DNA of 64,000 nt from Flavobacterium sp. MedPE-SWcel (GTDB lineage: Bacteria > Bacteroidota > Bacteroidia > Flavobacteriales > Flavobacteriaceae), in assembly GCA_001874325.1 (NCBI GenBank), contig MPCW01000001.1, forward strand, positions 176,600-240,599, given 5' to 3'. The first letter of the stretch is position 1; each line of letters opens with the position of its first letter. This document shows, one piece after another, positions 8,928 through 16,555 of the stretch. The position numbers and the translations under genes are program-made. The notes beneath the pieces were generated by a model. It searched no databases. It was not told the DNA's origin and worked only from the letters and a program-made list of their open reading frames with translations.

Positions 8928-10022
8928 ATGAATATAACCCCTCCCGTTTTTGCAAAAAAAGACTCATTGAAGTTTTTTAGAACGCTTAACAAGCGTGTAA
9001 ACGAATACTTTAAAGAAAATAACATAAAGAAAACTGGTAACTGGAAATTACATTTCAAAGCCATTGTAATGTTTGCAGCACTACTTGCTCCATACTTTAT
9101 TTTACTAACTCTAGATATACCTGTTTGGGGGCAATTATTGCTTACCGTTGTAATGGGTATTGGTATGGCTGGTATAGGTATGAATGTAATGCACGATGCC
9201 AATCATGGCTCTTATTCTTCTAAGTCGTGGTTAAACCAAATTATGGGTAGCAGCATTTACCTTTTAGCTGGTAATGTATACAACTGGCAAGTACAACACA
9301 ATGTACTACACCACACGTATACAAACATACATGGTCATGATGAAGATTTAGATGCTGGTAGAGTAATTCGATTTACTCAAGATGCTAAATGGATGAAAAT
9401 TCATAAGTTTCAGCACTACTACTCTATCTTCCTTTATGGTTTACTTACATTTAATTGGGCGCTTACTACTGACATTAAACAAATGAGAAACTACATAAAA
9501 AGAGGTCTATCATATGGTGAGTTCCGTAGCCCTGTAAAGCAATGGACAGTACTTATTGTTACTAAAGCTCTTTATGCACTAGTATGGTTTGCAATACCAA
9601 TGATTTTAGGAATTGTTTGGTGGAAAGTACTTATAGGTTTCTTTTTAATGCACTATACCGCTGGTTTAATACTAAGTGTTGTATTTCAATTAGCACACGT
9701 GGTAGAGGAAACAGAAAACCCAACGCCTAACGAAAATAACGAAATGGAGAACACTTGGGCTATACACCAACTGTATACTACTGCTAATTTTGCTCCTAAA
9801 AACAAAATTGTAAACTGGTTTACTGGTGGACTTAATCATCAGATAGAGCACCATATATTTCCGCATATAAGCCATGTACATTATAGTAAAATTGCAGAAA
9901 TTGTAAAACAAACAGCACGCGAGCATAACTTACCGTACCATGAGTTTACAACAATGCGAGAAGCTGTAAATGCTCACTTCAAACACTTGAAAGAGTTAGG
10001 TATGAAACCTGCTCTTAATTAA
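8928..10022 (+). CDS. membrane fatty acid desaturase (acyl-CoA / linoleoyl-type)
   Basis: An integral membrane di-iron desaturase of 364 residues that introduces a cis double bond into an acyl chain. The three histidine boxes are clear: HDANH, HNVLHH and QIEHH in NHQIEHHIFPHI. The third box begins with Gln, which is typical of front-end (delta-5/delta-6-like) desaturases. No cytochrome b5 domain is fused, so electrons must come from a separate carrier. Hydrophobic segments include AIVMFAALLAPYFILLTL, LLTVVMGIGMAGIGM, LYALVWFAIPMILGIVWW and MHYTAGLILSVVFQLA. Regiospecificity cannot be read from the sequence. aspC follows after 31 bp in the same direction. Confidence 0.92.
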   Translation: MNITPPVFAKKDSLKFFRTLNKRVNEYFKENNIKKTGNWKLHFKAIVMFAALLAPYFILLTLDIPVWGQLLLTVVMGIGMAGIGMNVMHDANHGSYSSKSWLNQIMGSSIYLLAGNVYNWQVQHNVLHHTYTNIHGHDEDLDAGRVIRFTQDAKWMKIHKFQHYYSIFLYGLLTFNWALTTDIKQMRNYIKRGLSYGEFRSPVKQWTVLIVTKALYALVWFAIPMILGIVWWKVLIGFFLMHYTAGLILSVVFQLAHVVEETENPTPNENNEMENTWAIHQLYTTANFAPKNKIVNWFTGGLNHQIEHHIFPHISHVHYSKIAEIVKQTAREHNLPYHEFTTMREAVNAHFKHLKELGMKPALN

Positions 10023-10053
10023 TTTAAACTATAACCTTACCAAACCAATAACA

Positions 10054-11256
10054 ATGGACGTTTTATCAGACAGAATTAACAATCTATCTACTTCACAAAC
10101 CCTTGCTATGGCTGCAAAAGCTAGAGAACTAAAAGCAGAGGGAAAAGACATTATTAGTTTAAGTTTAGGACAACCTGATTTTAATACGCCTGACTTTATT
10201 AAAGAAGCTGCTAAAAAAGCTATTGACGAAAATTATAGCTCTTATACACCTGTAGAGGGGTATGCAGAGTTAAAAGAAGCAGTTTCTAAAAAATTTAAGC
10301 GTGATAACAATCTTGATTATAAGCCATCACAAATTGTAGTATCTACGGGTGCTAAACAATCATTATATAACATTGCACAAGTAATGCTTAACGATGGTGA
10401 TGAAGTGATACTACCTGCTCCATATTGGGTAAGTTATTTCGAAATCATTAAACTATCAGGCGGAGTACCTGTTACTGTACCTACATCTGTAGATACTGAT
10501 TTTAAAATCACTGCTGAGCAACTAGAAAAAGCTATCACACCAAAAACTAAAATGATGTGGTTTAGTTCTCCTTGTAACCCAAGTGGATCTATATATAGTA
10601 AAGAAGAACTTACTGCACTTGCTGCTGTGTTACAAAAACATAACATCTATGTAGTATCTGACGAAATATACGAACATATTAACTTTACTGGAAATTATTG
10701 CAGTATGGGGTCTATACCTGGTATGATCGATAAAACAATAACAGTTAATGGTGTTGCAAAAGCATTTGCAATGACAGGCTGGCGTATTGGTTATATAGGC
10801 GCACCTGAGTTTATTGCAAAAGCATGTACAAAAATACAAGGGCAAGTAACTAGTGGTGCAAACAGTATTGCACAGCGTGCTACTATTGCTGCTGTAGATG
10901 CTGACCCAAAAGTATTAAACCACATGGTTACTGCTTTCCATAAACGTAGAGACCTTATCATTAATTTAATGAATGATATTGATGGGTTTAAAAACAACAT
11001 CCCAGAAGGAGCATTTTATGTATTCCCAGATATCTCTGCATTCTTTGGTAAAACATTAAACGGAATAGAAATTAAAAACGCTGATGACTTTGCAATGTAC
11101 TTGCTAGAGCATGCAAACGTAGCTACTGTAACAGGTGCTGCTTTTGGTAACCCTGACTGTATTCGTATTTCTTATGCTACAAGCGAAGAACAGCTTACAG
11201 AAGCTTTACGCAGAATTAAAGAAGCTGTAGCTATTAAAAAAGAAGCTACTGTATAA
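10054..11256 (+). CDS. aspC: aspartate aminotransferase, PLP-dependent class I
   Basis: Transfers the amino group between aspartate and 2-oxoglutarate (or related acids). The 400-residue protein belongs to the subgroup Ib aminotransferases. The PLP lysine is Lys236 in GVAKAFAMTGWRIGY. Other conserved features are SLGQPDFNTP near the N-terminus, VSTGAKQSLYN, PAPYWVSY, the cofactor-binding NPSGS and SDEIYEHI, and the substrate-binding Arg in CIRISYA. The gene lies 31 bp after the desaturase and may be co-transcribed with it. A clear terminator follows. Prephenate aminotransferase activity is possible in this subgroup. Confidence 0.93.
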   Translation: MDVLSDRINNLSTSQTLAMAAKARELKAEGKDIISLSLGQPDFNTPDFIKEAAKKAIDENYSSYTPVEGYAELKEAVSKKFKRDNNLDYKPSQIVVSTGAKQSLYNIAQVMLNDGDEVILPAPYWVSYFEIIKLSGGVPVTVPTSVDTDFKITAEQLEKAITPKTKMMWFSSPCNPSGSIYSKEELTALAAVLQKHNIYVVSDEIYEHINFTGNYCSMGSIPGMIDKTITVNGVAKAFAMTGWRIGYIGAPEFIAKACTKIQGQVTSGANSIAQRATIAAVDADPKVLNHMVTAFHKRRDLIINLMNDIDGFKNNIPEGAFYVFPDISAFFGKTLNGIEIKNADDFAMYLLEHANVATVTGAAFGNPDCIRISYATSEEQLTEALRRIKEAVAIKKEATV

Positions 11257-11279
11257 AAACAGCTACTTAATACAATATC

Positions 11280-11306
11280 AATCCCGCTTTACAGCGGGAT
11301 TTTTTA
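11280..11306 (+). terminator. intrinsic terminator of aspC
   Basis: AATCCCGCT pairs with AGCGGGATT around a TTAC loop, followed by a T run. Confidence 0.88.
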
Positions 11307-11391
11307 TTTTACCCTACACAAGTATAGAATACAACTATAAAATCTAAAAACTTTGTATTTTTACGCATTACACAACAATAACAACAACACA

Positions 11392-12564
11392 ATGAATAAA
11401 AAAATACTATTATTAGGATCTGGTGAATTAGGTAAAGAATTTGTAATCGCTGCACAACGCATAGGGCAAACCGTTATAGCTGTAGATAGTTATAAAAATG
11501 CTCCTGCTATGCAAGTAGCTCACGGACATGAGGTAATTAACATGCTCGACGGTGAAGCACTAGATGCTATAGTAGCTAAACATAAACCTGATTTTATTGT
11601 TCCTGAAATAGAAGCTATACGTACAGAGCGTTTTTATGATTACGAAAAACAAGGCATTACAGTTGTACCATCGGCTAAAGCAGCTAATTTCACCATGAAC
11701 CGTAAAGCAATACGTGACCTTGCTGCTAAAGACTTGGGATTACGAACAGCTAACTACCGCTATGCAACCTCAGCGCAGGAGTTACAAGATGCAGTAGCCA
11801 AAGTAGGAATGCCATGTGTTGTAAAACCATTAATGTCATCATCAGGTAAAGGTCAGTCTACTATAAAAACAGATGCTGATATTGAAAAAGCATGGAGCTA
11901 TGCTGTAGAAGGTTCTCGTGGAGATGTAGTAGAAGTTATAGTAGAGGCTTTTGTAAACTTCAATTCAGAGATTACATTACTTACAGTAACACAAAATGAC
12001 AACCCTACATTATTCTGCTCTCCTATTGGGCATAGACAAGAACGTGGTGATTATCAAGAAAGTTGGCAACCTGCAAGAGTATCCGACAAGGATATTACTG
12101 AAGCACAAGACATGGCTAAAAAAGTTACCGAAGCGCTTGGTGGTGCTGGTATTTTTGGAGTAGAATTCTTCCTTACAGATGAGGGGGTTTATTTCTCTGA
12201 GTTATCTCCACGACCACATGATACTGGTATGGTAACACTTGCAGGTACACAAAACTTTAATGAATTTGAATTGCACCTACGTGCTATATTAAGCTTACCA
12301 ATAGCAGAAATTATATTAGAAAAGAATGGAGCAAGTGCTGTAATAGCAGCATCAGAAGATGGTAACAACCCTCAATATTCTGGGCTAGATAAAATTGCTG
12401 CTTTGCAAAAAACTGATTTTAGAATATTTGGTAAACCTACTACACGCCCTTACCGACGTATGGGAGTATCATTAACTCACGATTCTTTAAACACTCCTGT
12501 AGAAGATGTAGTTGAACGCGCTAAAGATGCTGCTAAACTAGTTACTATTTTAAAAAATAGTTAA
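11392..12564 (+). CDS. purT: formate-dependent phosphoribosylglycinamide formyltransferase
   Basis: Makes formyl-GAR in purine synthesis from GAR, formate and ATP, as an alternative to the folate-dependent PurN. An ATP-grasp protein: N-terminal Rossmann part [19 protein letters not shown], then [14 protein letters not shown] in the ATP-binding lobe, and the metal site [16 protein letters not shown]. The ATG at 11392 gives 390 residues, matching the family; an in-frame TTG at 11353 would add a non-conserved, Asn-rich extension. Monocistronic, between a terminator and a lipoprotein gene with its own promoter. Confidence 0.96.
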   Translation: MNKKILLLGSGELGKEFVIAAQRIGQTVIAVDSYKNAPAMQVAHGHEVINMLDGEALDAIVAKHKPDFIVPEIEAIRTERFYDYEKQGITVVPSAKAANFTMNRKAIRDLAAKDLGLRTANYRYATSAQELQDAVAKVGMPCVVKPLMSSSGKGQSTIKTDADIEKAWSYAVEGSRGDVVEVIVEAFVNFNSEITLLTVTQNDNPTLFCSPIGHRQERGDYQESWQPARVSDKDITEAQDMAKKVTEALGGAGIFGVEFFLTDEGVYFSELSPRPHDTGMVTLAGTQNFNEFELHLRAILSLPIAEIILEKNGASAVIAASEDGNNPQYSGLDKIAALQKTDFRIFGKPTTRPYRRMGVSLTHDSLNTPVEDVVERAKDAAKLVTILKNS

Positions 12565-12604
12565 CAATCAATTATACATTAGTCATATTTTTTATAAAAA
12601 ATCT

Positions 12605-12612
12605 TACATTTG
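12605..12612 (+). promoter_or_regulatory. -7 promoter element of the DUF4878 lipoprotein gene
   Basis: TACATTTG matches TAnnTTTG, 26 bp before the ATG. Confidence 0.55.
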
Positions 12613-12638
12613 ATTCAAATTTTAAAAACTAAAAAATT

Positions 12639-13061
12639 ATGAACACATCTGTAAAAAGAAGAAACCCATTAATGCTTTTTGTTGCATTATTATCAATGAC
12701 ACTACTTGTATCTTGTTCAGGTAATGGTCCTGAAAGCGTAGCTGAAAAATTTTTAGAACTTACTAACAAAGGGGATTTTAAAAATGCTAAAAAATACTGT
12801 GATGAAAGTACTGCCGCACTTATAGGTATGGCAGAAAAAATGGCTAAAGATAAAGTTGAAGACATGAAGGAGAAAGATGTAAAAATCGAAATTCTTTCAT
12901 CTGAAATAAGCGAAGAAGGTGACAAAGCTAAAGTAACTTACAAATCTATTGAAGAGGGACAAACTGCTGAGGATTCTCCAGAAAAACAACTTGATCTTGT
13001 TATGGTAGATGGTGACTGGAAAGTTACTATTGATAAAGAAAACTTGAAAAAAGAAAATTAA
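12639..13061 (+). CDS. DUF4878-type lipoprotein
   Basis: A 140-residue predicted lipoprotein. The signal peptide ends in the lipobox LLVSCSGN, so the mature protein begins at the cysteine. The mature part resembles the DUF4878/NTF2-like cone fold: PESVAEKFLELTNKGDFKNAKKYCDEST, followed by beta strands with KVTYKS and the closing MVDGDWKVTIDKE. Such domains often bind small ligands or form parts of surface complexes, but no function is known for this gene. It has its own promoter element. The only terminator candidate downstream overlaps the start of the next gene. Confidence 0.8.
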   Translation: MNTSVKRRNPLMLFVALLSMTLLVSCSGNGPESVAEKFLELTNKGDFKNAKKYCDESTAALIGMAEKMAKDKVEDMKEKDVKIEILSSEISEEGDKAKVTYKSIEEGQTAEDSPEKQLDLVMVDGDWKVTIDKENLKKEN

Positions 13062-13094
13062 TCTTTTACTAAGGGATTAATCTTAATAAAATTT

Positions 13095-13143
13095 AAAAGC
13101 ACTATTAAATGAAAAAAACACTTTTTATTTTAATAGTGCTTTT
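13095..13143 (+). terminator. perfect hairpin overlapping a start codon (terminator or translational lock)
   Basis: A 15-bp perfect inverted repeat (13095-13109 and 13129-13143) reads GCACTATTAAA/TTTAATAGTGC at its core, with A-tracts and T-tracts outside. It sits after the DUF4878 gene but contains the first base of the next gene's ATG (13109). It could end the upstream transcript or mask the start of the downstream gene. Confidence 0.6.
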
Positions 13144-13780
13144 CTGTTTTCTGATAATAGGTTATAAGCTTTTTTTCTATTTAGATCATCAATCTGAAAT
13201 CCGAGAAAAATCAAAGCATAAAGAAATAACAAGACTTACAACAGGTGAATTAAACCTCATAAGAGAAGGTGACTTTATATTACGCAAAGGTTTTGGTTTC
13301 TTTAGTGATTTTATATCTAAAAATTTAAATGACAGTATTATAGATGTTACTCATGCAGGAATTATAATAAAGGAGCGTGATTCGCTTTTTGTAATTCACT
13401 CTCTATCATCTGACGTAAGCGATATTGATGGCGTACAAATACAATCATTAGATACATTTTTAAGTTACTCAGCTCCCAATAAAATTATCATTACACGTGC
13501 TAAAAACTGCGACACTATTTGTGGCAAAAATATAGCAGAAAGAGCACAGTTTTATTTAGAAAAAGAAATTCCATTTGATCATAATGGTAACTATGATGAT
13601 GATGATGAGCTTTATTGTACTGAGATGATATGGAATATATTAGAGAAAGACTTAAAAACAACTACTATACCTACAGACCCAGAGGCTAGAAAAGATTTCT
13701 TTTTCTCTATGATCCCAATGTATGATACTACATATTTTGATATTATAATCAATCAATATGAATCAGTAAATACCAAATAA
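13109..13780 (+). CDS. YiiX/YebB-like NlpC/P60-family cysteine hydrolase, membrane-anchored
   Basis: A 223-residue protein with an N-terminal hydrophobic anchor (residues 2-25), followed by a permuted NlpC/P60 (YiiX-like) fold. The catalytic pair is visible: His in DVTHAGIII and Cys in ELYCTEMIW. The sequence around REGDFILRKGFGFFSDFI also fits the family. Substrates may be peptidoglycan peptides or lipid/acyl amides; they cannot be assigned. The ATG at 13109 is kept because the anchor follows at once, although this codon is partly inside a perfect 15-bp hairpin. The extracytoplasmic side is the likely location. Confidence 0.78.
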   Translation: MKKTLFILIVLFCFLIIGYKLFFYLDHQSEIREKSKHKEITRLTTGELNLIREGDFILRKGFGFFSDFISKNLNDSIIDVTHAGIIIKERDSLFVIHSLSSDVSDIDGVQIQSLDTFLSYSAPNKIIITRAKNCDTICGKNIAERAQFYLEKEIPFDHNGNYDDDDELYCTEMIWNILEKDLKTTTIPTDPEARKDFFFSMIPMYDTTYFDIIINQYESVNTK

Positions 13781-13806
13781 AAAAGCCGCCCTAAAGCAGC
13801 TTTTTT
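13779..13806. terminator. hairpin between convergent genes
   Basis: AAAAAAGC and GCTTTTTT form the outer stem, with an inner GC pair separated by mismatches. The structure is symmetric and could act on both strands. Confidence 0.65.
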
Positions 13807-13828
13807 CATAACACTAAAATCCTTTTAT

Positions 13829-15460
13829 CTATTTTTTACTACCTAAATTTAGATTATCAAAATCAGATACATTAATTATATCCGCAGCATCTGCATCAAA
13901 AGAGATGTGTATACTGTCTCCAACTGTAGTTAATGGTAACTCATTAGAAAGTTGTGATGATCCTATAAATATTTTAGGATTATTATCTACTGTAAAATAG
14001 TAGAAACTATTACCACTTTTAATATCACTTTGTATACGGGCTACAACTGTATTCAACACCTTTCTATCAGTAATCGCATTCGAGTTTATACGATTATCAG
14101 CCATGTTATATACATTTTTATAAGCCATAGTTGCTTCATTCATAGTGTTACCAACACCTACAATAGTATAATCGCTAATGGCAACCATAGCATACATTTT
14201 TACTAATCCTCCGCCATCTTTTAACGTCATTACATAAGTAGGAATATTGTTTATAGTATATGGCACAGGCATTGAGGCATAATAATCTTTCTCTTGTACT
14301 TTACCCTCTGCAGAGCGACGTCCAGCATATTCTGTTGCTCCACTTTGACGATAATAAGTAGTTTCCTTTGTTCTAGTATCTACTAATACAAATCCTACTG
14401 CCGATTCATCTTTACCTACAGATGTAAGCCCCGTATACCAGTATGGTTTACCATCTTCTCCATAAACAAGTGTAAGTCCTTCTGTAATTTGCAACTTATT
14501 CTCATTTGCGAAATTCCAGTAACCATGTACATACTCACCCCAATTGTTTAATTGATCTTCTACAAACTCTTGTGGCTGTATACGATCTATCCACTCTGGT
14601 GTATTCTCTATAGTATATTCTTTAATATCTCCATTTTGAGCATCAAGTACTACTACCCCAACAGCATCACTACCACCAAAGCCTATTCTTTTCTCAAACT
14701 TAGTTACCACCCAGTATGGATTTCCTTCATCATCAATTTCAAAAGTATAATCCTCTAGTCCTGTAGTAGCATACCCGTTAAAATAAAGGTAACGCTTCAT
14801 CTGATCCATAAAGAAGGCTTCACTCTGGTATTTAATTTTTAATGGCTTACCATTAATTGATTGTACTAATTGTACATCACGTTCATTTGTAGCCGAAACA
14901 AGTACATATCCATCTGTACCCTCGCTATTATTTAACCATTTAAAAAAGCCTGTGTGTAATAATGGTGCTACCCAGTATAGCTCATCTCCTACTTTTTGTA
15001 CTGTAAAATGGCCTAGTTCTGTTTTACTTCCCAATGCAGGATCAGAACCTAATATTTTCTCTCCTAGTAAATAAGCTAATCGCCTGTCTACAACGCGCAC
15101 TTTATTTATTGCTAATGGCGCTATATGGTCTGATATCTCCTTACCATCTTTCACCTCTCCTACAAGCTCTCTATAGTCTTTACTATAAAACATTGGTGCG
15201 CTAGTAATAAGTGGCACTACAATAATATAGCCCAGTACTAAGAAAAATCCATAAAATAAATAACGATGAAAAGGTGTAAGCTTTAAGTTAGCCTTATTCT
15301 TTTTATTTTCAACACGTAGTGTAAGTAGTATTCCTGCAATTATAATTACCAATATAACGAATGGTAACCCTATAAAGCCATAGTTTATTACAGGTAGCCC
15401 TAAATAGAATAATAAAAAAGCAAAAATAATTAATAGGATAATAGGTAGTAATTTTTTCAT
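13829..15460 (-). CDS. membrane protein with three related extracytoplasmic repeats, function unknown
   Basis: A 543-residue protein. The start at 15460 (MKKLLPIILLII) is preferred over an upstream in-frame ATG, which would put 23 odd residues before the hydrophobic segment. The N-terminus has three probable membrane helices: PIILLIIFAFLLFYLGL, GLPFVILVIIIAGILLTL and YLFYGFFLVLGYIIVVPLI. The large remainder is soluble and repetitive. Three blocks share the pattern YW followed about 20-30 residues later by GYVLV, GVVVLD or GFVLVD, with DEGNPYW and DGKPYW preceding two of them. This pattern is reminiscent of PepSY-like modules. I cannot name the protein. It is divergent from fabD. Confidence 0.7.
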   Translation of the reverse strand: MKKLLPIILLIIFAFLLFYLGLPVINYGFIGLPFVILVIIIAGILLTLRVENKKNKANLKLTPFHRYLFYGFFLVLGYIIVVPLITSAPMFYSKDYRELVGEVKDGKEISDHIAPLAINKVRVVDRRLAYLLGEKILGSDPALGSKTELGHFTVQKVGDELYWVAPLLHTGFFKWLNNSEGTDGYVLVSATNERDVQLVQSINGKPLKIKYQSEAFFMDQMKRYLYFNGYATTGLEDYTFEIDDEGNPYWVVTKFEKRIGFGGSDAVGVVVLDAQNGDIKEYTIENTPEWIDRIQPQEFVEDQLNNWGEYVHGYWNFANENKLQITEGLTLVYGEDGKPYWYTGLTSVGKDESAVGFVLVDTRTKETTYYRQSGATEYAGRRSAEGKVQEKDYYASMPVPYTINNIPTYVMTLKDGGGLVKMYAMVAISDYTIVGVGNTMNEATMAYKNVYNMADNRINSNAITDRKVLNTVVARIQSDIKSGNSFYYFTVDNNPKIFIGSSQLSNELPLTTVGDSIHISFDADAADIINVSDFDNLNLGSKK

Positions 15461-15544
15461 ATATATAATGTTTACCTTATAGGTATACAAATACATGATA
15501 ATGTTACAAAAAAGCTCAAAAGTTGGCACTGCTAAAAAAATAGT

Positions 15545-15552
15545 TATTTTTG
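15545..15552 (+). promoter_or_regulatory. -7 promoter element of fabD
   Basis: TATTTTTG matches TAnnTTTG, 28 bp before the fabD ATG at 15580. Confidence 0.55.
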
Positions 15553-15579
15553 CTACAGCAAACTAAACCGATACAAATT

Positions 15580-16458
15580 ATGAAAGCATATGTATTCCCT
15601 GGGCAAGGTGCTCAATTTACTGGAATGGGTAAAGAACTATATGAAAACTCTGCAGAAGCTAAAGCTTTATTTGAACAAGCAAATGATATTCTTGGTTTCC
15701 GTATAACAGATATTATGTTTGAAGGCACTGCCGACGAACTTAAACAAACTAAGGTAACACAACCTGCTGTATTTTTACACTCAGTAATATTAGCCAAAAC
15801 TCTTGGTGACGATTTTAAACCAAACATGGTTGCAGGACACTCTTTAGGTGAGTTTTCTTCACTAGTTGCTGCTGGAGCATTAACTTTTGAAGATGGTTTA
15901 AAGCTAGTTTCTCAGCGTGCTATGGCAATGCAAAAAGCTTGTGAAATAGCTCCATCTACTATGGCGGCTGTTTTAGGATTAGAAGATAAAGTTGTAGAAG
16001 ACATATGCGAAAGTACAGAAGGTGTAGTTGTAGCAGCAAATTATAACTGCCCTGGTCAATTAGTAATCTCTGGTGAAACATCTGCTGTAGAAAAAGCGTG
16101 CGAAGCTTTAAAAGAGGCTGGCGCAAGAAGAGCTTTATTATTACCTGTAGGTGGTGCATTCCACTCTCCAATGATGGAACCTGCTCGTGAAGAACTAGCA
16201 GCAGCTATAGCGTCAACAAACTTTGCAACTCCTGTTTGCCCAGTATATCAAAATGTAACTGCAACTGCGGTAACAAGTCCTGAAGAAATTAAAAACAACC
16301 TTATAATACAACTTACTGCTCCTGTACGTTGGACACAAAGTGTACAAAACATGGTAGCAGATGGTGCTGACCTATTTACAGAGGTAGGCCCTGGTAATGT
16401 ACTGCAAGGTTTAGTTAAAAAAATAAGTAAAGGGATGGCGACAGCTTCGGCGTCTTAA
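15580..16458 (+). CDS. fabD: malonyl-CoA:ACP transacylase
   Basis: Loads malonyl groups onto acyl carrier protein for fatty acid synthesis. With the ATG at 15580 the protein has 292 residues and starts MKAYVFPGQGAQFTGMGKEL, the family N-terminus. The in-frame upstream codon at 15550 lies on the -7 element and is unlikely. The nucleophile is Ser88 in GHSLGEFS and the catalytic His is His195 in GGAFHSPMM; the oxyanion GQGAQ motif is intact. It is not in a fab cluster. It has its own promoter and terminator. Confidence 0.96.
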   Translation: MKAYVFPGQGAQFTGMGKELYENSAEAKALFEQANDILGFRITDIMFEGTADELKQTKVTQPAVFLHSVILAKTLGDDFKPNMVAGHSLGEFSSLVAAGALTFEDGLKLVSQRAMAMQKACEIAPSTMAAVLGLEDKVVEDICESTEGVVVAANYNCPGQLVISGETSAVEKACEALKEAGARRALLLPVGGAFHSPMMEPAREELAAAIASTNFATPVCPVYQNVTATAVTSPEEIKNNLIIQLTAPVRWTQSVQNMVADGADLFTEVGPGNVLQGLVKKISKGMATASAS

Positions 16459-16482
16459 TCCATAGTATAATACTATTTATAT

Positions 16483-16515
16483 AATCCTCATTGTTTTTCA
16501 CAATGAGGATTTTTT
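16483..16515 (+). terminator. intrinsic terminator of fabD
   Basis: AATCCTCATTG pairs with CAATGAGGATT around a T-rich loop and is followed by TTTTT. It directly adjoins the promoter of the helicase gene. Confidence 0.88.
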
Positions 16516-16522
16516 ATATTTG
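16515..16522 (+). promoter_or_regulatory. -7 promoter element of the helicase gene
   Basis: TATATTTG, a full TAnnTTTG match, begins at the last T of the fabD terminator and ends 33 bp before the TTG start at 16556. Confidence 0.5.
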
Positions 16523-16555
16523 CTCACCTAGATTATTACTACATCCAACATTACC

